In this document: positions 8,617-17,336 of the stretch, one piece after another | How positions within the stretch are numbered: the stretch's first letter is position 1 | How the letters are laid out: each line of letters opens with the position of its first letter | Origin: Geofilum rhodophaeum | Lineage (GTDB): Bacteria; Bacteroidota; Bacteroidia; Bacteroidales; Marinilabiliaceae | NCBI RefSeq assembly: GCF_002210225.1 | Contig: NZ_MWUJ01000014.1 | Span: 1-64,000, forward strand | DNA length: 64,000 nucleotides | Direction of reading: 5' to 3' | The notes under the pieces: generated by a model | Told to the model about the DNA's origin: nothing | The model's database searches: none | What the model saw: only the letters and a program-made list of their open reading frames with translations | Made by a program: the position numbers and the translations under genes

Positions 8617-10734
8617 ATGAGGAAGTCGCTAAGCCCACTCCTGCTCACACTTTATCTTTCCGGAATCCCCTCGGTCGCCTTGACCGGGGGGACTCCGGAT
8701 ACTTCTTTGGCACCGGCCGACAGTCTTTCCCAAGCCCAACTCGAAGGCGGGCAACAGGAAAGCGCCCAACTCGAAGGCGGGCAGCTGGAAACCGTTACCG
8801 TAAGCGCCATCCCCTTTCGCGGCAGTCTCGGTACCACCACCGGCAGCCTCAGCTACCTCAGCACCGAACAACTCCGTGCCGGTCCCCAAACCCACATCCA
8901 GCCCCTCCTGCAGGAAGTCGCGGGCCTCCAAATGCAGTCCGCCACCCGCTCCACCGCACGCCTTACCCTGCGCGGCATGGGCAGTCGCACCCCCTACGCC
9001 TCCAACCGGGTAAAAGCCTATTTCAACGACATTCCCCTGACCTCCGGCGACGGCGCCACCATCATCGAAGACCTGGAAATCAGCACCCTCCAAAGCGTTG
9101 AAGTCCTCAAAGGCCCCGCCTCCGCCCTCTACGGACCCGCCCTTGGCGGCGTAATCGTCCTGCGCACCAGTCCCCCCACCTACGGCAGCCACTTTGGCGC
9201 CGAGCTCGAAACCGGCTCCTTCAACAGCTACAAAACCGGCGCCCAAATGAGTTGGGGCGCCCCCAACCACTACCTGCAAACCGCCCTGCACCACCAGCAA
9301 AGCGAAGGCTACCGACAAAACAGCAGCTACCGACGCAACAACCTTTTGCTGGAGGGGGGACTCACCCGTGGTCGCCACCACGTGGCGCTCACCGGCACTT
9401 ACACCTATTTAAAAGCCCACATACCCAGCTCGGTGACCTACGACAGCTACCAAAATGCGCCCCAGAATGCCGCTGCCAACTGGCTGGAAGTGGCCGGCCA
9501 TCAACGCTACCACAAAATTCTGGGCGGCTTGCGCGTCCGCTCCCAATGGACCCGGAACCTGTCCAACAAACTGGTACTCTACACCCTTTGGAAAGACGCC
9601 GGGGAAGTCCGCCCCTTCAACCACCTCAGCGAAAACACCCTTACTCTGGGCTTTAAGAACCAGCTGCAATGGACCCGGGGGGAGCAGCGACTGATGGCGG
9701 GTGTGGAACTGTTCCGTGAAGACTACCGTTGGCAGACCCACGAAACCCTGGAGGCCGGTGCCCGTGGCGACCTCCTCAGCGACAGCCAGGAAGCACGCCA
9801 CTTCATCAACCTGCAAGTCCACGCCGAAACCCGTCTGGGCCCGCGCACCCTGGCAACCGCCGGTCTCAACCTGCACCATTTGCAGTACAGGCAGGGCGAC
9901 CAACAGCAAGATGGTCCCCAACAAAGTCACAGCTACCGCTGGGTAGCCTCTCCCCGTCTGGGCCTGAACCACCGCATCCGACAAGGCCTCTACCTACACA
10001 GCTCCGCTGCCCACGGCTTTTCGGCCCCCACCTCCGAGGAAGCCCTCTTGCCCGACGGGAGCATCAATCGCGACCTGCAACCCGAACAAGGCTATAATGT
10101 TGAAGTCGGTCTGCGAGCAGCCGGAAACAAGCAACGCTGGCAGGCCGATGTCTCCGCCTACCACCTTTGGGTACGCAACCTGCTGATGACGAGGCGGTCG
10201 GCCGAAGACGTTTTTTACGGAGAGAATGCCGGGAAGACCCGGCATTCGGGACTGGAAAGTCAACTGAGTTACCAGCTTCTGGCCCCCGATCTAAGCGAAA
10301 GAGAATTAAGTCTGACCCTCACCCATACCTACATGCACAACCGCTTTGTGGTTTTTGAGGACGAGCAGGGCGACCATCGGGGCAACACCCTTCCGGCCCA
10401 ACCGGCCCATATGCTGCACCTAAAGCTACAAATACGCAGTGCCCGCGGCGCCGGACTCCAAATCCGCTACCATTACGACGGTCGCCAATACCTGAACGAC
10501 ACCAACAGTCTGAGCTATCCGGGCCACCACTTGCTGCACCTGCATGGCGACTGTACGCTGCTGCGCCACGAAAAACAAAGCTTAAAACTCTACGCCGGCA
10601 TGCGCAACCTCGGCAACAGCCATTACGCCGCCATGTTGCTGGTCAACGCCCCCTCCTTTGGCAACCAGCCCGCCCGCTACTACTATCCCGGCGAACCCCG
10701 CAACTTTTACCTGGGACTGCGCTACCAATGGTAA
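8617..10734 (+). CDS. TonB-dependent outer-membrane receptor, PqqU-like
   Basis: A 705-residue receptor with signal peptide, a TonB-box-like ETVTVSA near 66-72, a plug domain (LRGMGSR, VEVLKGPASALYGPALGG) and a 22-strand-type barrel ending in aromatic W. The last about 50 residues, with a VNAPSF segment followed by RYYYPGEPRNFYLGLRY, resemble the C-terminus I recall for E. coli YncD (PqqU), the PQQ importer, which also has about 700 residues. It begins 6 bp after the PQQ-dependent dehydrogenase stop, so PQQ uptake is the natural hypothesis. A 10-residue duplication (AQLEGGQ...) precedes the TonB box. The receptor family is certain; the ligand is inferred. Confidence 0.9.
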   Translation: MRKSLSPLLLTLYLSGIPSVALTGGTPDTSLAPADSLSQAQLEGGQQESAQLEGGQLETVTVSAIPFRGSLGTTTGSLSYLSTEQLRAGPQTHIQPLLQEVAGLQMQSATRSTARLTLRGMGSRTPYASNRVKAYFNDIPLTSGDGATIIEDLEISTLQSVEVLKGPASALYGPALGGVIVLRTSPPTYGSHFGAELETGSFNSYKTGAQMSWGAPNHYLQTALHHQQSEGYRQNSSYRRNNLLLEGGLTRGRHHVALTGTYTYLKAHIPSSVTYDSYQNAPQNAAANWLEVAGHQRYHKILGGLRVRSQWTRNLSNKLVLYTLWKDAGEVRPFNHLSENTLTLGFKNQLQWTRGEQRLMAGVELFREDYRWQTHETLEAGARGDLLSDSQEARHFINLQVHAETRLGPRTLATAGLNLHHLQYRQGDQQQDGPQQSHSYRWVASPRLGLNHRIRQGLYLHSSAAHGFSAPTSEEALLPDGSINRDLQPEQGYNVEVGLRAAGNKQRWQADVSAYHLWVRNLLMTRRSAEDVFYGENAGKTRHSGLESQLSYQLLAPDLSERELSLTLTHTYMHNRFVVFEDEQGDHRGNTLPAQPAHMLHLKLQIRSARGAGLQIRYHYDGRQYLNDTNSLSYPGHHLLHLHGDCTLLRHEKQSLKLYAGMRNLGNSHYAAMLLVNAPSFGNQPARYYYPGEPRNFYLGLRYQW
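8734..8783 (+). repeat. In-frame 30-bp-period duplication in the receptor N-terminus
   Basis: GCCCAACTCGAAGGCGGGCA occurs identically at 8734-8753 and 8764-8783, giving two copies of AQLEGGQ in the segment between signal peptide and TonB box. Confidence 0.9.
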
Positions 10735-10751
10735 AAGCACGGGCCTTTTTG

Positions 10752-11486
10752 TCACACCAAGACCCACAACCATTTGAAGACGAGCGTCGCCAACATGGCC
10801 AGACCAAAACTCAACAAGGTTCCGATAAGAATGTATTCCGTTAATTTGCGGTCGCGCCCACGCGTGAGGTCGCCAAAACGGAAAATGGACTTTGCGGCCA
10901 GCAGAAAACCAATGCCCGACCATTGGTTAAGCAGAATAAAGCCAAAGATAAACAGGCGCTCGAGCATGCCGATGTACAAGCCTGCCGAAGCCAGGGACGT
11001 ACCCTTCCTGCTAGATTTGGGCACCTCCAACTCACGCTGACTCCAACGCGACAAAAAATTCTTCACCATAATGGAAATCCCGTAAGTCATCAGCAGCACC
11101 GCAATGAGCGCCAGCACAAAGCGGTCCGACCCCAACCAGGCAAACGACCATTCATCGGGATAATACCAGTAAGCCAGTCCCACCAACACCAAAAAATGCA
11201 AGAGCTGATCGCCCACAAACAACAATACCGGCTGATCCAATCGGTTCAAATACAACTTGGCCGCATCAATCACAAAGTGCGTCACCACCATCACCAGCGC
11301 CGCCCAATAATAAGTCGGCTTAAATCCAAACACCAGCAAAAAAAGCAGCAGGTGCACCAAAACATGCGCATAGAGGCGATTCGAGCGCAGCTTGTGCTTT
11401 GCTTTGTGTCTGATCCACCCATCGGGTTGCAGCACAAAATCGCCCAGCACATGCACCAACACCATTTTTAACAAAAAACTTAACAT
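10752..11486 (-). CDS. DUF3307 integral membrane protein
   Basis: A 244-residue inner-membrane protein of unknown function. The N-terminus (KMVLVHVLGDFVLQPDGW, then a second HxxxD-type motif in VTHFVIDAAKLYL) is typical of DUF3307. About six hydrophobic segments are visible. Its start overlaps the upstream SatD-family gene by 7 bp, so the two are translationally coupled; I recall this pair as recurrent in bacteria. It ends 17 bp from the convergent TonB receptor. The HxxxD motifs could suggest a metal-dependent membrane enzyme, but no activity can be assigned. Confidence 0.82.
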   Translation of the reverse strand: MLSFLLKMVLVHVLGDFVLQPDGWIRHKAKHKLRSNRLYAHVLVHLLLFLLVFGFKPTYYWAALVMVVTHFVIDAAKLYLNRLDQPVLLFVGDQLLHFLVLVGLAYWYYPDEWSFAWLGSDRFVLALIAVLLMTYGISIMVKNFLSRWSQRELEVPKSSRKGTSLASAGLYIGMLERLFIFGFILLNQWSGIGFLLAAKSIFRFGDLTRGRDRKLTEYILIGTLLSFGLAMLATLVFKWLWVLV

Positions 11487-12082
11487 AGCTCAGCAATACT
11501 TTTCGAATAATAAGCGAACAAGCGCTCCAAGGCCTCAAAACCCCCTCGCTTCAGTCCCTTGCTGATGTCGCTTTGCTGCTTATTGAGCCACTGCGCCACC
11601 TCCGTCTGTCGGGCCTCCGGATGCTCCAAAACCGTTTTAATAATCAGTGCCGAATTAACCGTCCATTCATCCGCCTTTAAAGCCGCCAGCTGCAACATCA
11701 AATCCAACACCTTATCCAGCTCAGGCCACGGGGTTTTAATGCCCAGCGTCTCCTTCTTTAATGCATCGAAACGTTCCCCGGAATGAATAAAGGCACTTCC
11801 GTTGGATTCCGTAATCTTTTCGCCGCGGTAGGCCACATCGCCCAGACCCAAAGCCAAACGCACATCCAACTCCTTAAACTGCTTAACAACCGCCTTTAGG
11901 TGAAACAGGGCCCGGAGCGCCTCCTGCGGAGGCAGCTCCAGCTGAAAACTATCGCCACGGAAAATCTCCCACTGGCGGGGACTGCTTCCATAACGTTGCA
12001 AAGCCTCTTTTAGTACATCCAGCCAAAGTGGCTGTTTCGCCTTACGCGACCCCACTATGTCGCCGGTAATAATTGCATTCAT
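11480..12082 (-). CDS. SatD-family protein
   Basis: About 200 residues. The N-terminal IITGDIVGSRK motif and the central EIFRGDSFQLEL segment are the SatD-family signature, and the C-terminal part (ARQTEVAQWLNKQQSDISKGLKRGG) looks like a helix-turn-helix. I chose the ATG at 12082: six codons further upstream another ATG exists, but it lies inside the exact promoter -7 element. It overlaps the DUF3307 gene by 7 bp. SatD was named in Streptococcus acid-tolerance work; here the probable role is regulation or sensing for the partner membrane protein. Molecular function is unknown. Confidence 0.78.
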   Translation of the reverse strand: MNAIITGDIVGSRKAKQPLWLDVLKEALQRYGSSPRQWEIFRGDSFQLELPPQEALRALFHLKAVVKQFKELDVRLALGLGDVAYRGEKITESNGSAFIHSGERFDALKKETLGIKTPWPELDKVLDLMLQLAALKADEWTVNSALIIKTVLEHPEARQTEVAQWLNKQQSDISKGLKRGGFEALERLFAYYSKSIAELC

Positions 12083-12097
12083 AACACAATGTTTCCC

Positions 12098-12128
12098 CAA
12101 ATGTATCCTTTTAATACGGAATAGTCAA
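12098..12128 (-). promoter_or_regulatory. Promoter of the SatD-DUF3307 pair
   Basis: On the minus strand TTG (12126-12128), a 20-bp spacer, then TACATTTG (12098-12105), an exact -7 match. It places transcription start near 12091 and excludes the ATG at 12100. Confidence 0.6.
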
Positions 12129-12164
12129 CATTATGCATAAAAGACGGAATAAACAGCAATATTC

Positions 12165-13100
12165 CTAAACAGAAGAATATTTAAGCACCAACAAGGCGAC
12201 CGACCCCACCAGCAACCAGAGCAAAACCCCCATCGCAAAACTGCGCCAGCCCGCTTTACGAGCCTCTTTAAAAGAAAGGCCCGACCCAATTAGAAACAAA
12301 GCCATGACCATGCCCCGCTTTCCGAGTGCCCCCAGCACACTGTAAACAGGCGCTGCCGAAGGAAAGAGCCACACCATGCCAATACTGCCAGCAAAAAGAA
12401 AGATGAACCAGGGCACCGAAAAGCGTCCCTTTTCGCCGCGCCCATACACCAGAGAAAGCACCAAAGAGAGCGGCAAAATCCATAAGGCCCGCACCAGTTT
12501 GGTGGTAGTGGCCACCTCCAGCGCCTGGGGCCCATAAACCGCCCCGGCACCCACCACGCTGCTGGTATCGTGAATGGCCAGTGCCGCCCACCAACCAAAG
12601 GAAGTCTCCGACAGCTGGAACAAATGCCCCAACCACGGAAAAAGAAACAGCGCCAAAGCATTCAGCACAAACACCACCACCAGCGCAAAGCTGGTCTGCT
12701 CGTTACGCGCCCGCACCAGGGGCGCTACCGCCGCAATGGCACTGCCCCCGCAAATGGCCGTGCCCGAAGCAATCAACAAGCCGGTAGTTCCTTCCACTTT
12801 TAAACAACGCGCCAGTACATAGCCGGCAGCCATAACCAGGACTACCGAAACGGCGGTACTGATCAGACCGGTTTGAGAAGCCTCGAGTACCTCAGCGACC
12901 TGCATGCCAAAGCCCATCAGCACGATGGATGCCTGCAACATAAAAGAAGCATAACGCGAAAACGACGGCAAACGCCAACCCAGCAAAGAAAAAAGAATGC
13001 CCACAGCCAAAGCCCCCGACGCAGAAAAAAATGGGAACAAACACAAAACCAACACGAGTGCATACAGCACTGCCAACTTTTGAGACCCAAAACGCATCAT
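12165..13100 (-). CDS. YeiH/UPF0324-family putative exporter
   Basis: A 311-residue inner-membrane protein with about ten hydrophobic segments. The motif GTAICGGSAIAA in the middle and LAIHDTSSVVGAGA further on are the signature of the YeiH (cons_hypoth698) family, proposed to export sulfate or a related anion. The gene lies 74 bp downstream of a LysR regulator on the same strand and has its own good promoter. In E. coli yeiH is next to the LysR gene yeiE, so the pairing supports the family call. The transported substrate is not proven by sequence. Confidence 0.88.
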   Translation of the reverse strand: MMRFGSQKLAVLYALVLVLCLFPFFSASGALAVGILFSLLGWRLPSFSRYASFMLQASIVLMGFGMQVAEVLEASQTGLISTAVSVVLVMAAGYVLARCLKVEGTTGLLIASGTAICGGSAIAAVAPLVRARNEQTSFALVVVFVLNALALFLFPWLGHLFQLSETSFGWWAALAIHDTSSVVGAGAVYGPQALEVATTTKLVRALWILPLSLVLSLVYGRGEKGRFSVPWFIFLFAGSIGMVWLFPSAAPVYSVLGALGKRGMVMALFLIGSGLSFKEARKAGWRSFAMGVLLWLLVGSVALLVLKYSSV

Positions 13101-13119
13101 CCTACATTTTTTATAGGTT

Positions 13120-13150
13120 CAAAAGTAGCGTAACACTATAACACGGCAAA
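13120..13150 (-). promoter_or_regulatory. Promoter of the YeiH-like gene
   Basis: On the minus strand TTTG (13147-13150), a 19-bp spacer and TACTTTTG (13120-13127): both boxes match exactly. CTATAAC (13135-13141) and GTTATAG (13182-13188) form a loose inverted pair around it that could be read by the LysR protein. Confidence 0.65.
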
Positions 13151-13174
13151 ATACAAAATCCTGATTGGTAATAA

Positions 13175-14062
13175 CTACAAGTTATAGTTCGTCAGAAAGT
13201 CGACAAACAAACGGGCCGGTGAAATCAAATGCCCCTGCCGCGTAGCCACGCGGAGCGAGCGACGGATGGAAAAGCCACGCAAGGGCAATTGCACCAGGCT
13301 GCGTAAGCGCAGCTCTTTATCAATGGCCTTTTCAGAGACCAGCGCCACACCGGAAAAACCGGGCAGAAAATTCTTGATGGACTCCGTGCTGCCCAGGTGC
13401 AAAAAAACATTCAATTGCTCCAGGTCCCACCCCTGCTGTAGAAAAGCCTGCTGAATCACCTCCAGCGTACCAGAGCCCGGCTCGCGCAATACCAGGGGAA
13501 TGCTTTGTAAATCCTCAGCACGCAGTCCCCGCTCCCGGGCATACACCCCGTCGGCCGCCGTCACCGCCACAATCTCATCGCTGGCAAAATCCAGATACCG
13601 CAAATCCGGATGCACAGCAGCATTCTCGACCAGCGCCACATCCAAATCGTTGGCCAGCAGGCGACTTTCCATTTCCACCGAATTGCCGTTGAACAAGTAA
13701 AGATCGATGTGTGGATAACGCTTGTAAAAAGCGGCCAATACCGGAGGAATAACGTACTGCGCTATGGTGGAACTGGCGCCTACGCGCAAGCTCCCCTTAT
13801 AATCGCCCTTGGCTTGTTCCAAATCAAAAAGCAACTCCCGGTACAAGGCACGAATGGGTTTGAGGTGACTGTACACCAGCTCGCCGGCAGTGGTCAGCTT
13901 GATACGAGGTCCCTTGCGTTCGAACAAATTGACCTCCAGTTGCGCCTCCAACTCACGAATGTGGCGGGTTACCGCAGGCTGACTGATGCGCAGCGCTGTA
14001 CCCGCTTTCGAAAAACTCAAGTGCTCGGCCACCGCCAAAAACACCCTGTCTCTAAAATCCAT
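13175..14062 (-). CDS. LysR-family transcriptional regulator
   Basis: A 295-residue regulator. The N-terminal winged helix-turn-helix is clear (residues about 5-60: FLAVAEHLSFSKAGTALRIS then QPAVTRHIRELE), followed by a two-lobed substrate-binding domain (about 90-293). It most resembles the CysB/YeiE branch. Its position directly upstream of the YeiH-like exporter suggests it controls that gene. A -7-like element (14091-14098) precedes it. The inducer is unknown. Confidence 0.93.
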   Translation of the reverse strand: MDFRDRVFLAVAEHLSFSKAGTALRISQPAVTRHIRELEAQLEVNLFERKGPRIKLTTAGELVYSHLKPIRALYRELLFDLEQAKGDYKGSLRVGASSTIAQYVIPPVLAAFYKRYPHIDLYLFNGNSVEMESRLLANDLDVALVENAAVHPDLRYLDFASDEIVAVTAADGVYARERGLRAEDLQSIPLVLREPGSGTLEVIQQAFLQQGWDLEQLNVFLHLGSTESIKNFLPGFSGVALVSEKAIDKELRLRSLVQLPLRGFSIRRSLRVATRQGHLISPARLFVDFLTNYNL

Positions 14063-14090
14063 AGTGCCGACTTAAAACAAATAAACGCCT

Positions 14091-14098
14091 CAAAGATA
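14091..14098 (-). promoter_or_regulatory. Candidate -7 element of the LysR gene
   Basis: TATCTTTG on the minus strand matches TAnnTTTG exactly; no convincing -33 box was found at 19-21 bp. Confidence 0.4.
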
Positions 14099-14184
14099 CA
14101 AGTTCAGGGAGAAAACTTAAGCCTGCGACACCATTTGTCATACCTTGTGCCTATCTTTACTTCAGCACCTTTAAAACATACCGT

Positions 14185-15096
14185 ATGGCCACCCGCGAAA
14201 CACTCAACCGTTACAACATCATCATCAACCGTCTGCGCCAGAGTCCCGCCAGTTTTTCAGAAATTCAGGACCGGCTTCATCTGGAATCAGACATTCAGGG
14301 TTACGACTTCAACATATCCAAGCGCACCTTTCAGCGCGACATCGAAAACATCGAATCACTCTACGGCATAAGCATTGCCTTTGATTTTTCGCGCAACGAA
14401 TGGTACATACAGGAAGAAGACAATACCGAAGCCAACACCCGATTACTGGAAGCCTTCGACACCTTCAGCGCCCTGAAAATGACCAATCGCCTGCCTCAGT
14501 TTATCGACTATGAAAAGCGGCGCCCACGCGGCACCGAAAACATGAACGGCCTGCTCCACGCCATTCAAAACACCCTAAAGGTGCGTTTCACCTACCAAAA
14601 GTTCTGGGCCGACGAAAAACGAACCCGCTTTGTGGCGCCATTGGCCCTCAAAGAATCGATCAACCGCTGGTATGTAATTGGCATCGATCAGGAAAAAAAA
14701 GTCCTTAGAAATTTTGCACTCGACCGCCTTTCCCAACTTGAGATTGGCACAGAAAAATTCAAACGACCGGCCGATTTTAATGTCAAACAAATGTTTAAGC
14801 ACAGCTTCGGCATTATTGTGGGCGATCAGCTGGAGCCCCGTGAAGTACTCCTGGCCTTCCGCAAACCCCAGTCGCAATACATCCTCACCCTGCCCCTGCA
14901 CCCATCGCAAACAAAAATAGAAGAAACCGAAAACGAAGTTGTTTTTCGACTTCAACTCTACATCACCGAAGATTTTGTTCAGGAACTAGTTTCCCACGGA
15001 CCACGCGTAAGGGTATTGCAACCCCAAAGCCTCATCCGCGAAGTGAAGACCTATCACCAGCAAGCCCTGGATTTATATTCTGGAAAAACACCCTAA
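14185..15096 (+). CDS. WYL-domain transcriptional regulator
   Basis: A 303-residue predicted DNA-binding regulator. The N-terminus contains a winged helix with the ISKRTFQRDIENIESLYGI pattern typical of the HTH/DeoR-like half of WYL proteins. The middle (about 130-200) is the WYL domain: LKVRFTYQKFW, then NRWYVIGIDQ and LRNFALDRLSQLEI. A C-terminal WCX-like extension follows. WYL domains bind nucleic acid or nucleotide ligands, often in stress or defence control. It is divergent from the LysR gene; no target is obvious nearby. Confidence 0.9.
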   Translation: MATRETLNRYNIIINRLRQSPASFSEIQDRLHLESDIQGYDFNISKRTFQRDIENIESLYGISIAFDFSRNEWYIQEEDNTEANTRLLEAFDTFSALKMTNRLPQFIDYEKRRPRGTENMNGLLHAIQNTLKVRFTYQKFWADEKRTRFVAPLALKESINRWYVIGIDQEKKVLRNFALDRLSQLEIGTEKFKRPADFNVKQMFKHSFGIIVGDQLEPREVLLAFRKPQSQYILTLPLHPSQTKIEETENEVVFRLQLYITEDFVQELVSHGPRVRVLQPQSLIREVKTYHQQALDLYSGKTP

Positions 15097-15181
15097 CGGC
15101 ACAATTATTGCAAAACCCAAGGCGTCCCATCGTTATTTAGCCGGCACACGATTGTACTCATTTGCCAAGCCCCAAATTACG

Positions 15182-15979
15182 ATGACCCCAAAAAACTTCA
15201 AGTCCGTCCTGCTGCTTTTCAGTCTCCTGGCACTGTGTACGGCTCCAAGTCTTGCCCAATCCGACTCTTTAGTAGTGTGGGTCGGCAGCATCCGCTCCCA
15301 AAGCGACAACGCCCTCATACCCTACGCCACTGTAGCCAGCTACATGCAAGTCAGCGCTTTTGGCGCCGACGACCACGGCTACTTTGCACTTATGTTGCCC
15401 TACAACGACTCCATTCGCGTAGCCGCCCTGGGCTTTGAGCCACGCACCATCGTACTCAACCAAATGGAAAAGGACAGCAACGGCACCATCCAAATCAGAC
15501 TGAAACAACACTCCTATGCCATTAAGGAAGTCACCGTTAAAGGCTACACCGGCATGCTCGACCCCCTCATTTTTCCTAAAATACCGGACGACCCCAACGC
15601 CCTCGATCTGCACCTGCCGGCGCACTTCGGAAGTAGAATCTCTAAACTGCCTCCCAACGAGCGACCCGACATCGGCAATGTAGGCCTGCTGGGCGCCATA
15701 AGAAGTCCCGCAGGCTTCATCTTTTCACGGACCAACCGACTTGAAAGAGCCAAAATCAATCTGCCTGAGGTCCGTGCCCAATCCACACTGTGGGACCACC
15801 GCGACGCAGTAGCCAACCCCGAAATCATCGCCCTGGTTTCCGGATATGAAGGCGAGGAATTGGAAAAATTTGTCATTTACTGCAACATCCACCTGAAAAT
15901 CAACCTCAGCGACAACGGCATCACCGCCTCCCGAAAAATTAAAGTCCTGCTGGAAGAGTACGAGAGGGAGAATTTCTAA
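15182..15979 (+). CDS. Secreted carboxypeptidase-regulatory-like domain protein
   Basis: About 265 residues with a signal peptide (MTPKNFKSVLLLFSLLALCT... ending near ALA/Q). Residues about 30-110 look like a CarboxypepD_reg-like beta domain (LIPYATVASY, DDHGYFALMLP, IRVAALGFEPRTI), found in exported Bacteroidota proteins. The rest is not recognised. I chose ATG 15182 because the in-frame start 10 codons upstream would be TTG and would spoil the signal peptide. It lies 85 bp after the WYL regulator on the same strand and is the last GC-rich gene before composition changes. Function unknown. Confidence 0.75.
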   Translation: MTPKNFKSVLLLFSLLALCTAPSLAQSDSLVVWVGSIRSQSDNALIPYATVASYMQVSAFGADDHGYFALMLPYNDSIRVAALGFEPRTIVLNQMEKDSNGTIQIRLKQHSYAIKEVTVKGYTGMLDPLIFPKIPDDPNALDLHLPAHFGSRISKLPPNERPDIGNVGLLGAIRSPAGFIFSRTNRLERAKINLPEVRAQSTLWDHRDAVANPEIIALVSGYEGEELEKFVIYCNIHLKINLSDNGITASRKIKVLLEEYERENF

Positions 15980-16092
15980 AATGAAACAGCTCCCCATAGT
16001 CTTATCTTAAAGCCCACACAGCCTAATCCCATTTGAAAGACCACTGATCCTTGAACACCTAACTTTCCATTATTCATTACCATGAAAGCATT

Positions 16093-16581
16093 TTACTTTG
16101 TTGCTTCAAGGTATTCTTCTTCAAGCACAGTACTAAACCAGACCGCTCCTCCTAAATCTGTGTTCAGGCTAACAGCAATATGTGCAAATTCGCTATCGGG
16201 AGCAGCTCCATGCCAATGGACTATATTGGGTTGGATTTCCACAAAATCGCCCTTTTGCAACAATTGGGAGGGTTGCCCTTTTGCCTGATAATAGCCCTTT
16301 CCTTTGGTGATAAAAAGAATTTGCCCTCCCGGATGTGAATGCCAGTTAGTTCTTGCTCCCGGCTCAAAAGTTACATTACCATAACTGGCATGTAAAGTAG
16401 TATCTTTGGCTCCCATCATATTCAACCACACTGTGCCGGAAAAATTCGGACTGTTCAATAATTCACCCTTGGGAAAACAAGTTTCGTTTAGCGCAAGGGG
16501 TTCATTGCTGCTTTTATTCATAGTGCACGATGCAACAAGAATCACACAAAAGAGTAAGCAGTATCTAAAAATATTCTTCAT
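16093..16581 (-). CDS. Cupin-domain lipoprotein
   Basis: About 162 residues. The N-terminus is a lipoprotein signal (CVILVASC), so the protein is probably anchored in the envelope. The cupin metal-binding motifs are WHSHPGGQ (about 80-88) and PNIVHWHGAAP (about 118-128). The gene lies 18 bp after a carboxymuconolactone decarboxylase-like gene; the same pair is often linked or fused in other bacteria. The ATG at 16581 is used because the upstream in-frame codon is TTG. It is the last gene of the long minus-strand run. The reaction is unknown; a metal-dependent isomerase or decarboxylase accessory role is possible. Confidence 0.85.
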   Translation of the reverse strand: MKNIFRYCLLFCVILVASCTMNKSSNEPLALNETCFPKGELLNSPNFSGTVWLNMMGAKDTTLHASYGNVTFEPGARTNWHSHPGGQILFITKGKGYYQAKGQPSQLLQKGDFVEIQPNIVHWHGAAPDSEFAHIAVSLNTDLGGAVWFSTVLEEEYLEATK

Positions 16582-16599
16582 TATCAAATTGGTATTTAA

Positions 16600-17325
16600 T
16601 TATCTGGATCTAAGAATTTCATTTAATACAACCTGAGCCGCCTTCGCCTCTTTTTTCCCCACGGTTGATTTTATGACACTTAAAAATTCATTCAATTGTT
16701 GTGGGCTTAAACCTAAATTAAGGCAAATGGCCAAATGACTTTTAAGCATTGGTTCGGCACCGCCAATTGCACTTATTACAGAGATGGTTACCAATTCTCG
16801 GTCAGCAAAGGTCAAAACATTGCGGTCGAAAATGTCGGCAAACAAATGCTCTTTTAGAAAGACCTCTATTGTCGGAGCAAATGCAGCATAACCAGTTTGT
16901 GGCCCGTTTAACGGCCTCCCGATTAGTTCTTCTAAATTTGCTTTCCCCCGGTCATATTTACTTCGTTCATCGCTTATTGGTGATGCATCCGCACCCAATT
17001 CATCTTCAATTTCTTTAGCCTTTCGCTCATCAAGAACCTCCATTAATGTCTGTAAACCACGAATACTGCGAGGAAATCCGCAATAGGCATACAGATGTAC
17101 CATTATTTCCTTTATTTCATTGATAGTCAATCCCGCCTGCAAACCAGCGTTTAGGGCCGATTTTAAAGTTTGCAGTTCGCCTTGGGCTGTGAGCGCTGCA
17201 ATGGCAACAATATTTTTCTGCTTCAAAGAGAGTTGCGAACCAGTAGTCGTTTCATTTTGAGCATTGAGCTGAAAACTTAGAAAGCTAAATGCAATTACTG
17301 CTTTGAGTAAATTACTAAAGTTCAT
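16600..17325 (-). CDS. Exported carboxymuconolactone decarboxylase-family protein
   Basis: A 241-residue protein with an N-terminal signal peptide ending near LNA/QN. Two CMD/AhpD-like helical repeats follow: the first holds IVAIAALTAQGELQTLKSA and EIKEIMVHLYAYCGFPR (one cysteine), the second RELVTISVISAIGGAEPMLK and SHLAICLNLGLSPQQL. The CxxC of AhpD peroxidase is absent, so it is closer to gamma-carboxymuconolactone decarboxylase relatives. It is unusual for this family to be exported. It sits 11 bp downstream of a carboxylesterase and just upstream of the cupin gene, in one apparent operon. Confidence 0.87.
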   Translation of the reverse strand: MNFSNLLKAVIAFSFLSFQLNAQNETTTGSQLSLKQKNIVAIAALTAQGELQTLKSALNAGLQAGLTINEIKEIMVHLYAYCGFPRSIRGLQTLMEVLDERKAKEIEDELGADASPISDERSKYDRGKANLEELIGRPLNGPQTGYAAFAPTIEVFLKEHLFADIFDRNVLTFADRELVTISVISAIGGAEPMLKSHLAICLNLGLSPQQLNEFLSVIKSTVGKKEAKAAQVVLNEILRSR

Positions 17326-17336
17326 ATCGTTATCTT

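Noticed and set aside
8629-9381. 250-residue open frame on the minus strand in the receptor gene
   Set aside because: It is antisense to a clear TonB receptor; the high GC of that gene leaves few stops, and the product is low-complexity G, A and V.
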